A stretch of 42,735 nucleotides of DNA from Billgrantia lactosivorans (lineage in GTDB: Bacteria > Pseudomonadota > Gammaproteobacteria > Pseudomonadales > Halomonadaceae). Each line of letters opens with the position of its first letter. Within the stretch, counting starts at the first letter, position 1. The translations under genes and the position numbers were made by a program. Of the stretch, positions 24,830 through 36,662 are shown piece by piece. The stretch spans positions 1 to 42,735 of the forward strand of contig NZ_QHGY01000019.1 of the NCBI RefSeq assembly GCF_003254665.1, written 5' to 3'. The notes under the pieces are model-generated. The model was not told the origin of the DNA. It ran no database searches and saw only the letters and a program-made list of their open reading frames with translations.

Positions 24830-25156
24830 TCACTGCGGCTCCTGGTCGTCCCCGGCGGTTTCGGCCGGGCGCGGCTCGAAGGCGCGGCTGGCATCCGGCA
24901 GGCGTACGGTGTCGCCGACCACCAGCTTGCCGCGTGTCTGCAGGCGCTTGCCGCTGCGCGGCTCGATCAGCGCCACCACCGGGCCGATGCTGGTGCCGTC
25001 GACGTAGGCCTCGACCCGGATGCGTGCCACCAGCCCCTGGAAGCGGGCCGAGAGGATGTCGCCGGGCCCCGGCTCCGAATAACCCTGAGGGCTGCGCTCG
25101 TAGTGGCGCATCACGCTGTCGGCGCCGGGGTCGTCCCATTCCACGTGCTTGTGCAT
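24830..25156 (-). CDS. small hypothetical protein (108 aa)
   Basis: A 108-residue acidic soluble protein with a good ribosome site (GAGGAG). No family is recognised. The first third is polar (HVEWDDPGADSVMRHYERSP), residues about 30-90 look like a beta-rich domain with alternating hydrophobics (ARIRVEAYVDGT, GPVVALIEP, GKLVVGDTVRLP), and the tail is disordered and acidic. It is downstream of typA with a hairpin between, so it is probably transcribed separately or by read-through. Confidence 0.6.
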   Translation of the reverse strand: MHKHVEWDDPGADSVMRHYERSPQGYSEPGPGDILSARFQGLVARIRVEAYVDGTSIGPVVALIEPRSGKRLQTRGKLVVGDTVRLPDASRAFEPRPAETAGDDQEPQ

Positions 25157-25220
25157 GGTGGCTCCTCGCTGCTGCTGGGTTTGCCTACAGCGTAGCCGCT
25201 TGTCGCCAGATGGCCCGACG

Positions 25221-25251
25221 CACAGCGCCCGCCTGGGAGGCGGGCGCTGTG
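25221..25251 (-). terminator. strong hairpin after typA
   Basis: CACAGCGCCCGCC and GGCGGGCGCTGTG form a perfect 13-bp stem around loop TGGGA, 13 bases past the typA stop. No T-run follows on either side. Confidence 0.6.
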
Positions 25252-25264
25252 GTGGAGTATGGCG

Positions 25265-27112
<1,848 letters not shown>

Positions 27113-27453
27113 AGGGTGTGACTCATCAACAGGTACGCACCTATGTACACATCGGAAAGGACGTACCCTAGGCGCGGGGTAGGGGAGTGGTGGCGCATTG
27201 TACAGATAAGCGGCGAAGGGGAATAGCACAACCTCTCCATCAGCTTTTTCTCAATCCAAGGCGTGGCTCTCCCCATGTGCCCGGGGGTGGCCGGGCAATG
27301 TTCCCGCCCCAGCGTGCCGGGCAGGAGGTGAGCGGTGCGGTGGGACAAAATTCAGCCAGGGAATTTCATCGACACTTTTCTACACTTATCTACACAGTTC
27401 GTAACTCAATATGCTGTCGGGTTGACCTTTCCTGCTTCGGTGGAGCCTGAAAC
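27113..27453. promoter_or_regulatory. 341-base divergent intergenic region (typA / 27454 gene)
   Basis: No gene is seen here. A leftward -10-like TACAAT (complement of 27197-27202) could serve typA, giving a leader of about 80 bases, but no good -35 was found. The right half contains two TCTACAC copies 12 bases apart (near 27379-27398), the second within TTATCTACA, one mismatch from a DnaA box. The remainder shows nothing recognisable. Confidence 0.35.
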
Positions 27454-27993
27454 ATGACCCTTGCCAGTGTCATATTCGATGCGCGCGCCGCCGGGGCGAA
27501 ACTGCCTCGCAGCCTGGTCATCTTCGAGCAGGCCGCCCAGCAGTGGCAGGGCGGCTACGAGCTGCTGCTGGTGGACGATACCGGGGATCGCCGGCTGCCG
27601 GACCTGGCGCAGCGCTATCGTGCCGTGCTGCTGTCGAGCAGCTCCTCCAGCCTGGGCGGTCGCTTGAATGCCGCGGTGCGGGCCAGCCGTGGTGAGGTCC
27701 TGCTCTTCCCCGGCCTGGGCGATCGGCGGGCCGCCGACTGGCTGAGCCATCGGCTGGTCGATCTCGACCTCGGCAACGGCTGGGACGCTGCCGTCCTGCC
27801 GGTGCGCCGTCACAGCTGGCTGCGCTGGTGGTGGTTGCTGCAGCGCCCCTCGCCGCTGGATACCTTCTGGGTGGCACGGACCTGGTTCGAGCGCATCGGC
27901 GGCTTCGACCCGCAGCTGGGCAGCGATGCGTTGCCCGATCTGCTCGAGCGCCTGCGCGCCTGCCAGGCCCGCGTGTCGATCGAGACCGCCTGA
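27454..27993 (+). CDS. short glycosyltransferase-family-2-like protein, probably non-catalytic
   Basis: A 179-residue protein resembling short GT-A proteins such as TIGR04283-type transferases. It has an N-terminal strand with ELLLVDDTGD (about residues 36-45), then GGRLNAAVRASRGEVLLFPG, a region where the enzymes carry an acidic DxD-like motif; here PGLGDRR replaces it. A late segment, TFWVARTWFERIGGFDPQLG, resembles the acceptor-side motif of GT2 enzymes. GGAG precedes the ATG. The weak metal site suggests a degenerate or regulatory protein, but this is inference. It lies directly upstream of the glnA control region. Confidence 0.6.
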   Translation: MTLASVIFDARAAGAKLPRSLVIFEQAAQQWQGGYELLLVDDTGDRRLPDLAQRYRAVLLSSSSSSLGGRLNAAVRASRGEVLLFPGLGDRRAADWLSHRLVDLDLGNGWDAAVLPVRRHSWLRWWWLLQRPSPLDTFWVARTWFERIGGFDPQLGSDALPDLLERLRACQARVSIETA

Positions 27994-28006
27994 CGCCTCC
28001 TGCTTG

Positions 28007-28023
28007 CGCACTTGTTTGGTGCA
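28007..28023 (+). promoter_or_regulatory. NtrC-binding site 1 upstream of glnA
   Basis: CGCACTTGTTTGGTGCA matches 11 of 13 fixed bases of the NtrC consensus TGCACC-N4-TGGTGCA. It is centred 30 bases from a second site, about three helical turns, as in enhancer pairs. It lies in the 346-base gap between the 27454 gene and glnA, which contains no gene. Confidence 0.65.
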
Positions 28024-28036
28024 TCAGGTGTGCGAC

Positions 28037-28053
28037 TGCACCAATGTGGCGCT
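28037..28053 (+). promoter_or_regulatory. NtrC-binding site 2 upstream of glnA
   Basis: TGCACCAATGTGGCGCT matches 11 of 13 fixed bases of the NtrC consensus, with a perfect left half. With site 1 it would form the enhancer that activates sigma-54 transcription of glnA under nitrogen limitation. Confidence 0.65.
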
Positions 28054-28184
28054 TATTTGGTGGACTGACGCCTCTTGCTGGGCCCGGTCGGGCAGGCTTG
28101 GTGCAGTTCGGTACGGCGCGGTGCAATTTATTCTTCCGTTAAAACAACCGATTACTCTTGCGTTGAGCTCGGGTGGTGCATCTT

Positions 28185-28200
28185 TGGCATGCCTCCTGCA
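28185..28200 (+). promoter_or_regulatory. sigma-54 (-24/-12) promoter candidate for glnA
   Basis: TGGCATGCCTCCTGCA matches 10 of 12 fixed bases of TGGCACG-N4-TTGCA, with the required GG-N10-GC spacing. Transcription would begin near 28211, about 130 bases before the glnA ATG, with the NtrC sites about 165 and 195 bases upstream of that. A second candidate, GGGCAGGCTTGGTGCA at 28090-28105 (9 of 12), would put the enhancer sites about 70 and 100 bases upstream of its start, nearer the usual distance. Which one is used cannot be told from sequence. Confidence 0.6.
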
Positions 28201-28339
28201 TTTGCTGGGCAGCTCGCCATGCCCGTGCATGGCGACCGTGGGCAGCCGGCCCACTGCGTGTTACAACAGGCGCTGCAATGAACCAGCGCCAGTGGACTTC
28301 AGCCAATCGAATCGAGCCACAGCTCAACGGAGGACACAC

Positions 28340-29746
28340 ATGTCAGCCAAGACTCTCGCCCTGATCGAAGAACATGACGTGAAGTGGGTCGACCTGCGCT
28401 TCACCGACACGCGGGGCAAGGAACAGCACGTCACCATTCCGGCTCGTGACGTCGACGAGGAATTCTTCGAGAACGGCCAGATGTTCGATGGCTCCTCCAT
28501 CTCCGGCTGGAAGGGCATCAACGAATCCGACATGATCCTGCGTCCGGAAGACGGCACCGCCTTCCTCGACCCGTTCACCGAGGACGCCACCCTGGTGCTG
28601 CGCTGCGACATCATCGAGCCGGCCACCATGCAGGGCTACGAGCGCGACCCGCGCTCCATCGCCAAGCGCGCCGAGGCCTACCTGCAGTCGACCGGCCTGG
28701 GCGACACCGCCTTCTTCGGCCCCGAGCCCGAGTTCTTCATCTTCGACGAGGTGCACTGGAAGGCCGACATCGAAGGTGCCATGTACAAGATCACCTCCGA
28801 GGAGGGCGCCTGGGCCACCGACCGTCAGCTCGAGGGCGGCAACCTGGCGCATCGTCCGCGGGTCAAGGGCGGCTACTTCCCGGTACCCCCGGTCGACAGC
28901 TTCCATGACATTCGCGGCGCCATGTGCAACACCCTGGAAGCCATCGGCCAGAGCGTCGAGGTGCACCACCACGAGGTGGCCAACGCCGGCCAGAACGAGA
29001 TCGGCGTGAAGTTCAACACGCTGGTGAAGAAGGCCGACGAAGTCCAGGAAATGAAGTACGTGATCCACAACGTGGCCCACGCCTACGGCAAGACTGCCAC
29101 CTTCATGCCCAAGCCACTGGTCGGTGACAACGGCAGCGGCATGCACGTGCACCAGTCATTCTGGAAGGACGGCCAGAACCAGTTCGCCGGCGACCAGTAC
29201 GCCGGCCTGTCGGAAATGGCGCTCTACTACATCGGCGGCATCATCAAGCACGCCCGTGCCCTGAACGCCTTCACCAACGCGTCCACCAACTCCTACAAGC
29301 GTCTGGTGCCGGGCTTCGAAGCGCCGGTCATGCTGGCCTACAGCGCCCGCAACCGCTCGGCTTCCATCCGCATCCCGTATACCGCGAGCCCCAAGGGCAA
29401 GCGTGTCGAGGCTCGCTTCCCCGACCCGACCGCCAACCCCTACCTGGCGTTCGCTGCCATGCTGATGGCCGGCATCGACGGTATCAAGAACAAGATCCAT
29501 CCTGGCGATGCGATGGACAAGAACCTCTACGACCTGCCGCCGGAAGAGGGCAAGCTGGTACCCACCGTTGCCAGCAGCCTGGATCAGGCCCTCGAGGCGC
29601 TGGACGCGGATCGTGCCTTCCTCACCGAGGGCGGCGTGTTCACCGACGACATGATCGACGCCTACATCGAGCTGAAGATGGAAGACGTCGAGCGGATCCG
29701 CATGACCACGCACCCGATCGAGTTCGACATGTACTACAGCTGCTGA
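28340..29746 (+). CDS. glnA: glutamine synthetase, type I
   Basis: A 468-residue GSI-beta that makes glutamine from glutamate, ammonia and ATP in a cytoplasmic dodecamer. Motifs include FDGSSISGWKGI, PEPEFFIFD (metal site), NGSGMHVHQS with the active-site His, and NRSASIRIP. Tyr397 in KNLYDLPPEE is the adenylylation site, so GlnE/GlnB control is expected. The start at 28340 follows CGGAGG, and a longer upstream frame has no similarity. It heads the nitrogen block with ntrBC downstream; a strong terminator follows. Confidence 0.98.
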   Translation: MSAKTLALIEEHDVKWVDLRFTDTRGKEQHVTIPARDVDEEFFENGQMFDGSSISGWKGINESDMILRPEDGTAFLDPFTEDATLVLRCDIIEPATMQGYERDPRSIAKRAEAYLQSTGLGDTAFFGPEPEFFIFDEVHWKADIEGAMYKITSEEGAWATDRQLEGGNLAHRPRVKGGYFPVPPVDSFHDIRGAMCNTLEAIGQSVEVHHHEVANAGQNEIGVKFNTLVKKADEVQEMKYVIHNVAHAYGKTATFMPKPLVGDNGSGMHVHQSFWKDGQNQFAGDQYAGLSEMALYYIGGIIKHARALNAFTNASTNSYKRLVPGFEAPVMLAYSARNRSASIRIPYTASPKGKRVEARFPDPTANPYLAFAAMLMAGIDGIKNKIHPGDAMDKNLYDLPPEEGKLVPTVASSLDQALEALDADRAFLTEGGVFTDDMIDAYIELKMEDVERIRMTTHPIEFDMYYSC

Positions 29747-29779
29747 GCAGCCGCGTCCGGCGAGCGCCGGCACGCCACG

Positions 29780-29808
29780 AGGGGCTCCGCATCGCGGGGC
29801 CCCTTTTT
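29780..29808 (+). terminator. intrinsic terminator after glnA
   Basis: AGGGGCTCCGC, loop ATC, and GCGGGGCCCCT (one T-G wobble) form an 11-bp stem followed by a T-run to 29808. It separates highly expressed glnA from the genes behind it. Confidence 0.88.
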
Positions 29809-29911
29809 GTCGTACACTGGGTGGGCACAAGGCTGCGACGAAACACGTTCATCGGCACAGCGGCTGACCGCCGGCAGGGCTGCGCGGGGCGCCGTCGAAG
29901 GGAGAGTCCTC

Positions 29912-30478
29912 ATGGGCAAGGCGATCGCGCTGTGTCTGCTGGGCGTGCTGGTGTGGCAGGAGGCGCTGGCCACCACCGTCTATCGCACCACCGATGCGCA
30001 GGGCAAGGTGATCTTCACCGACGACCCCGAGCGCGGTGGCGAGCCGGTCGAGCTGGCGCCGCTGACCGTGATCCCCTCGCGCTCCGAGGCAGGCCAGGGC
30101 GAGCCGGCGCGCGTCGAGGGCCTCGCCCCTCGCCGCGGCGAAGCGCCTGGCCAGCCCTTCATGCCCTACGACACTTTCCGCATCCGCTCGCCGGAGCCCG
30201 GGGCGGACCTTCCCGCCAGCGACGCCGGCAACCTGCAGGTGGAGCTGGCCATCGAGCCGGAGCTGCGTCCCGACCACAGCGTGCGGCTACTGGTCGACGG
30301 CCGGGTGAGTCAGACTCCCATGCATACCCGCGCCTTCATGCTCAGCGATCTCGACCGCGGCGAGTACGTGCTGCAGGCGGAGTTGCTCGACGCCCAGGGG
30401 CAGGTGCGCCACCGCAGCCCGCCGGTCACGCTCTACGTGCAGCGAGCCAATGTGGCACTGCCCCAGGAGGGCAGCTGA
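29912..30478 (+). CDS. DUF4124 domain-containing secreted protein
   Basis: A 188-residue protein with a signal peptide (about residues 1-20, LCLLGVLVWQEALA/TT) and an N-terminal DUF4124 domain (VYRTTDAQGKVIFTDDPERGGEPVEL in outline). The C-terminal half (residues about 100-180) looks like an Ig-like or FN3-like beta domain (VRLLVDGRVSQTPMHTRAF, RGEYVLQAELLDAQG). GGGAGA precedes the ATG. A DUF4124 gene between glnA and ntrB recurs in gammaproteobacteria, but its function there is not established. Confidence 0.85.
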   Translation: MGKAIALCLLGVLVWQEALATTVYRTTDAQGKVIFTDDPERGGEPVELAPLTVIPSRSEAGQGEPARVEGLAPRRGEAPGQPFMPYDTFRIRSPEPGADLPASDAGNLQVELAIEPELRPDHSVRLLVDGRVSQTPMHTRAFMLSDLDRGEYVLQAELLDAQGQVRHRSPPVTLYVQRANVALPQEGS

Positions 30479-30589
30479 CATTTCCGGGCCTGTCTCGGCC
30501 TGGCGCCCCACTCCGGTTCGCCCTACCTGACTTGGCTGCACCACGACGGTGGTGTCGCCTGCTCCCTGGCTTGGCAGATGCCACCACGA

Positions 30590-30606
30590 TGCACCATCAT
30601 AGTGCA
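30590..30606 (+). promoter_or_regulatory. NtrC-binding site upstream of ntrB
   Basis: TGCACCATCATAGTGCA matches 12 of 13 fixed bases of the NtrC consensus. It lies in the otherwise gene-free 325-base gap between the DUF4124 gene and ntrB. In enterobacteria a similar site represses the glnL (ntrB) promoter, so negative autoregulation is the likely role. A perfect CACCAC/GTGGTG inverted repeat (30540-30555) lies about 35 bases upstream. Confidence 0.7.
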
Positions 30607-30803
30607 TGAGCGCCCGAGGCATTCGCCCTGAAACGGCGCCATGCCGCGCCGGGAAGGGTTGGCGCGCTTCTTGCTTGGCTTCTTGCCAGAGCGTGGTTCG
30701 CTCCCGGGCGTTGCCCGGCGCATCGACGGGGGTCCCAGCGATGCGCCATGACGATGCAAGGGCTGCCCCATGCACTCCTGCGATCACCTGGGATAGGTCG
30801 TTC

Positions 30804-31842
30804 ATGTACCGACGCCTGATGGAACACCTCACCACCGCGGTGCTGCTGCTCGATGACGAGCTGCGGCTGAGCTGGATGAACCCGGCGGCCGAAGCGCTGC
30901 TGGCGGTCAGCCTGGGCCGGGTGAAGGGGCTCGGCCTGGCGACGCTGCTGGCCGAGGATGACGGCATGGGCGAGGTATTGGCCAAGGCCCGTGACGACCA
31001 GCATCCCTTTACCCAGCGCGAGGTCAGGCTGGCGCTGGTCGGTGGCGGCGTGGTCACGATCGACTATACGGTGACGCCGCTGTCGGCGACGGAGCTGCTG
31101 GTGGAGATGGAGCCCCGCGACCGGCTGCTGCGCATCTCCCGCGAGGAGGCCCTGCTCAACCGGCAGGAAGCGATCAAGGTGCTGTCCCGCGGACTGGCCC
31201 ACGAGGTCAAGAACCCCCTGGGCGGAATCCGTGGCGCCGCACAGTTGCTGGAGCGCGACCTCGACGACCCCGCCCTGCAGGAGTTCACCCGCATCATCGT
31301 CGAGGAGGTCGACCGCCTGCGCGACCTGGTCGACAGCATGCTGGGGCCGAACAAGCTGGTGCGCCACGAGCCGCTCAACGTGCACAAGGTGCTGGAGCGG
31401 GTGCGCACCCTGCTGCTTGCCGAGACCCCGACGGTGGCCATCGAACGCGACTACGACCCCAGCCTGCCGGACTTCCCCGGCGACGAGGCACAGATGATCC
31501 AGGCGGTGCTCAACGTGGCGCGCAACGCCGTGGAGGCGATGACCGAGGCCGGCACCGAGGCGCCGAGCCTGCTGCTGCGCACCCGGGCGCGCCGCCAGTT
31601 CACCCTGGGCGCGGAGCGGCATCGCCTGGTCTGCGAGGTGGCCCTGATCGACAACGGCCCCGGCGTGCCCGAGAGCCTGCAGGAAACCCTGTTCTATCCC
31701 ATGGTCTCGGGGCGTGCCGATGGCAGCGGGCTGGGTCTTTCCATCGCCCAGGGCATCCTGCATCAGCACCAGGGGCTGATCGAGTGCGATTCCCGCCCCG
31801 GCCATACCGAGTTCCGTCTGCTTATACCATTGGAGAGGCGCC

Positions 31843-31850
<8 letters not shown>
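30804..31850 (+). CDS. ntrB: nitrogen-regulation histidine kinase NtrB (GlnL)
   Basis: A 348-residue cytoplasmic kinase/phosphatase that sets NtrC phosphorylation in response to the PII protein. It has an N-terminal PAS domain (about residues 1-105), the H-box LAHEVKNPLGG with His133, the N-box NVARNAVEAM, and G-boxes DNGPGVP and GSGLGLSIAQGI. There are no membrane helices. GGATAGG lies before the ATG. Its last 8 bases overlap ntrC, so the pair is coupled. Confidence 0.96.
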
Positions 31851-33255
<1,405 letters not shown>

Positions 33256-33413
33256 GTGGCGACTGCTCGACCTGCCGAACGCCTCCCGGTCGAGACCGCG
33301 CTGAAGTACCTCGGCGGGCTCTCCTCGCCAGGCCGGCATACAACGAAAGGCGCATGGTGGCAGTGCGAGCCGGCTACGTACAGTCGAGGAAATCCCTTGC
33401 CTGGCTAACCATC

Positions 33414-34364
33414 ATGCTCGACGCGATCAGGGCGCCCAAGCGGGTTCACGTCACCGAAGTGGGCCCGCGCGATGGCCTGCAGAACGAGAAGGTGCTGCTT
33501 CCCACGGCACAAAAGGCCGAGCTGGTGCGCGCGCTGGTCGCGGCCGGGGTCCGCGAGTTCGAGCTGACCTCCTTCGTCAGTCCCCGCGCGGTGCCGGCGC
33601 TGGCCGATGCCGCGGAGCTGGTGGCCGAACTCCGCGATATCCGCGACGTGCACTTCTCGGCGCTGGTGCCCAACCTGCGCGGCGCCGAGCGGGCCCTGGA
33701 AGCGGGTATCGACTCGGTGGTGCTGTTCGTCTCGGCCTCGGAGAGCCACAACGCCAAGAACGTCAATGCCAGCGTGGCCGAGTCCCTGGCCAGCTTCGAG
33801 CAGGTGGCGCGGCGGCTCGAGGGCAGCGGCATCGAGCTGCGCGGCGCCATCGCCACCTGCTTCGGCTGCCCCTTCGAGGGCGACGTCGAGGTCGCCGCGG
33901 TGGGGCGCATCGCGCGCCACTTCGCCGACCTCGGCGCGCGCTACGTGTCGCTGGGCGACACCACCGGCATGGCCACGCCGCCGCTGGTGGCGGAGCGCAT
34001 CGCCCACCTGCGCGAGGTGGCCCCCGGGGTGGCGCCGACCCTGCACTTCCACAATACCCGCGGCATCGGGCTGGCCAACGTCATGCAGGGCCTCGCGCTC
34101 GGCGTCGATCGCTACGAGAGCTCGATCGGCGGGCTGGGAGGGTGCCCGTTCGCGCCGAAGGCGACGGGCAACATCGCCAGCGAGGACCTGGTCTACCTGC
34201 TCGGCGAGATGGGCATCGAGACCGGCATCGACCTGGAGCGGATGATCGCGGCGGCGCAGCTCGCCACCCGCCTGATGGGGCGGCCGCTGCCGGCGCAGGT
34301 CTCCAAGGCGGGCCCGCGGCTGGCGCTGAGCGACTGCTCGGCCGTGGCCACGGCAAGAGGATGA
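33414..34364 (+). CDS. hydroxymethylglutaryl-CoA lyase-like enzyme
   Basis: A 316-residue HMGL-like TIM barrel. VTEVGPRDGLQNE gives the catalytic Arg19 and metal-binding Asp20, HFHNTRG gives metal ligands His211 and His213, and GGLGGCPFAPKATGN carries the catalytic Cys244 (Lys replaces the usual Gly in APGATGN). It would split HMG-CoA to acetoacetate and acetyl-CoA, or a related acyl-CoA such as citramalyl-CoA. ATG 33414 gives the family N-terminus but has a poor ribosome site; ATG 33354 has GAAAGG before it and would add 20 residues. Its TGA overlaps the start of the CoA-transferase (ATGA). Confidence 0.9.
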   Translation: MLDAIRAPKRVHVTEVGPRDGLQNEKVLLPTAQKAELVRALVAAGVREFELTSFVSPRAVPALADAAELVAELRDIRDVHFSALVPNLRGAERALEAGIDSVVLFVSASESHNAKNVNASVAESLASFEQVARRLEGSGIELRGAIATCFGCPFEGDVEVAAVGRIARHFADLGARYVSLGDTTGMATPPLVAERIAHLREVAPGVAPTLHFHNTRGIGLANVMQGLALGVDRYESSIGGLGGCPFAPKATGNIASEDLVYLLGEMGIETGIDLERMIAAAQLATRLMGRPLPAQVSKAGPRLALSDCSAVATARG

Positions 34365-35572
34365 GCATGGCGCACCCAGCCTCGCGGGCGGCGGGCGCCC
34401 TGGACGGGATCCGCGTGATCGACCTGACGCGGGTCATATCGGGCCCTTTCTGCACCCAGATCCTCGGCGACCACGGCGCCGAGGTGATCAAGATCGAGCC
34501 GCCGGGGCGCGGCGACATCTTGCGCTCCCAGGGCAACATCGTGGACGGCTTCAGCTGGTACTTCGCCCAGTTCAACCGCAACAAGCGCTCGCTGACGCTC
34601 GACCTGCGCAGCGAAGCGGGCAAGGCGATCCTGCATCGCCTGCTGGAAGGGGCCGACGTGCTGGTGGAGAATTTTCGTCCCGGCGTGCTGGAGAAGATGG
34701 GGCTCGCCGACGAGACCCTGCGCCAACGCCACCCTCGCCTGGTCGTCGGGCGCATCAACGGCTTCGGCTCCACCGGGCCCTACCGCGACCGGCCCGCCTA
34801 CGACTTCATCGCCCAGGCCATGAGCGGCTTCATGGGCGTCAATGGCCCCGCCGACGGCGAACCCATGCGCGCGGCGCCGCCGATCAGCGACATGGTGGCC
34901 AGCCAGAACCTGGCCTTCGGCATCTGCGCGGCGCTGGTGCGACGCGAGCGCAGCGGGCAGGGAGAGATCGTCGAGACCGCGCTGACCAACGGGCTGATCG
35001 GCATGATGGGCTACCTGGCGGCGGAGTACTTCGCCACCGGCCAGGTCCCGGCGCGTACCGGCAACGACCACCCCATGCTCTATCCCTACGGCCTGTTCCG
35101 CGCCAGTGACGGCGAGGTGGCCATCGCCCCCAGCAACGACATCATGGTCGAGCGCTTCCTGCGGGCGCTGGACATGCTGCACCTGCTCGACGACGAACGC
35201 TTCGCCGACAACGCCCGGCGCATGGTCCACCGCGAAGCCCTGCGCGAGATCCTGACGCGGGCCATCGAGCGGCGCAGCGTCGACGCGTGGATCGCGCATC
35301 TCAACCGGGCCGGAGTGCCTTGCGGACGCGTCCACGACCTGCGCGAGACCTTCGACGACCCTCAGGTCCAGGCCCAGCAGATGAAGATCGAGATCGACCA
35401 GGGCGAGCTGGGGCGCATCCCCGCGACCGGCTTCCCGGTCAAGATGAGCGAGGCCCCCGCGGCGGTACACCGCCCCGTGCCCGGCCTCGGCGAGCATAGC
35501 GACGAGGTCCTGCGCGAGCTGGGCGTTGAAGAAGGGGAGATTGCCGATCTTCGGGCGCGGGGCGTTATATGA
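34361..35572 (+). CDS. class III (CaiB/BaiF/Frc) CoA-transferase
   Basis: A 403-residue family III CoA-transferase. Signatures are LDGIRVIDLTRVISGPFCTQILGDHGAEVIKIE in outline (residues 14-46), VLVENFRPGVLEKMGL, INGFGSTGPYRDRPAYD and the catalytic Asp148 in AYDFIAQ. It moves CoA between carboxylic acids through an acyl-Asp intermediate. Translational coupling to the HMG-CoA-lyase-like gene implies that the transferase forms the lyase's acyl-CoA. Human SUGCT, which activates HMG and glutarate with succinyl-CoA, belongs to the same family. The exact substrate here is inferred. Confidence 0.92.
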   Translation: MSMAHPASRAAGALDGIRVIDLTRVISGPFCTQILGDHGAEVIKIEPPGRGDILRSQGNIVDGFSWYFAQFNRNKRSLTLDLRSEAGKAILHRLLEGADVLVENFRPGVLEKMGLADETLRQRHPRLVVGRINGFGSTGPYRDRPAYDFIAQAMSGFMGVNGPADGEPMRAAPPISDMVASQNLAFGICAALVRRERSGQGEIVETALTNGLIGMMGYLAAEYFATGQVPARTGNDHPMLYPYGLFRASDGEVAIAPSNDIMVERFLRALDMLHLLDDERFADNARRMVHREALREILTRAIERRSVDAWIAHLNRAGVPCGRVHDLRETFDDPQVQAQQMKIEIDQGELGRIPATGFPVKMSEAPAAVHRPVPGLGEHSDEVLRELGVEEGEIADLRARGVI

Positions 35573-35666
35573 GCTAACCTGCAGAAAGCGCGGCGCCTCG
35601 TGCAGTGCCGCGCGGCAATGCCGGCCACGAGCGACACAACCACAATGAACAGCGAGGGACACGACA

Positions 35667-36662
35667 ATGCGCACCATCAAGCATGCCCGCCACGGTTTCG
35701 CCGCCTCCGCCCTGCTGGGGCTGGGGCTGGCGGTCAGCGCCCCAAGCCAGGCGCTGCCGATCAGCGAATGCATCGCTCCGGCCGACCCCGGCGGCGGCTG
35801 GGATTTCACCTGTCGCTCGGTGGCCAAGCTGCTGCGCGAGCTGGAACTCACCGACGGCAACGTGCAGGTCACCAACATGCCGGGCGGCGTGGGCGCCGTG
35901 GCGTTCTCCAACGTGGCCGGCAGTCGTGCCGACGACAGCGATCTGATCGTGGCGACCAGCACCGTGGGCATGACCCAGATCGCCCAGGGGCAGTACCCCG
36001 GCGACGCCGATACCATGCGCTGGCTGGCCATGCTGGGCACCGACGTGGGCGTGATCCTGGTCGACGACGAAAGCCCCTACGAGAGCCTCGAGGAGCTCCT
36101 CGACGCCATGCTCGACGACCCGAGCGCGGTGGCCATGGCGGGCTCCAGCGGCGCCGGCGGCTGGGATCACATCCGTGCGCTGCTGGTGGCCAAGGAAGCG
36201 GGCATGCCGGCCGAGCAGATGGCCAGCGTGCGCTGGGTACAGTTCGACGGCGGCGGCCCGGCGGTGACGCAGATGATGGGCGGCCACGTCGACATGGTCT
36301 CCACCGACCTCGGCGAGATCGCCGGCTTCATCGAGTCCGGCGACGTACGCGTGCTGGCGGTGCTCTCCGACGAGTCGCTGCCCGAGCCCTTCGACGAGCT
36401 GCCCACCGCGGTATCCCAGGGCTACGACGTGACCGGCTACAACTGGCGCGGCTTCTATACCGGCGGTGAGGTCTCCGACGAGGACTACGCGGAGATGGTC
36501 GAGACACTGGAGACGCTCTACCAGAGCGACGAGTGGAAGGAGACCGCCCAGCAGAATGGCCTGGTGCCGCTGTGGCGCGGCGGCGAGGACTTCACCGACT
36601 ACGTCCGAGAGACCATCGACGAGGTCGAGTCGGTGTCGCGCGAGATCGGGGTCATCGAGTGA
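35667..36662 (+). CDS. tctC: tripartite tricarboxylate transporter binding protein TctC
   Basis: A 331-residue periplasmic receptor of the Bug/TctC family. The signal peptide is residues 1 to about 29 (SQALP). The mature part starts with SECIAPADPGGGWDFTCRS, where PGGGWD is the family's ligand-contact loop; later elements are NMPGGVGAVAFSN and SSGAGGWDH. Cys35 and Cys48 could form a disulphide. GAGGGA lies before the ATG. It delivers a carboxylate to TctAB and overlaps tctB by 4 bases (GTGA). Confidence 0.93.
   Translation: MRTIKHARHGFAASALLGLGLAVSAPSQALPISECIAPADPGGGWDFTCRSVAKLLRELELTDGNVQVTNMPGGVGAVAFSNVAGSRADDSDLIVATSTVGMTQIAQGQYPGDADTMRWLAMLGTDVGVILVDDESPYESLEELLDAMLDDPSAVAMAGSSGAGGWDHIRALLVAKEAGMPAEQMASVRWVQFDGGGPAVTQMMGGHVDMVSTDLGEIAGFIESGDVRVLAVLSDESLPEPFDELPTAVSQGYDVTGYNWRGFYTGGEVSDEDYAEMVETLETLYQSDEWKETAQQNGLVPLWRGGEDFTDYVRETIDEVESVSREIGVIE

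Noticed and set aside
27380..27400. DnaA-box-like TTATCTACA ahead of the 27454 gene
   Set aside because: It has one mismatch to TTATNCACA and no second good box beside it, so it is probably chance in an AT-rich promoter region.
30660..30800. Possible coding extension upstream of ntrB
   Set aside because: A frame is open from 30606, but its residues show no kinase or PAS similarity and it would overlap the NtrC site; the start at 30804 gives the normal NtrB N-terminus.
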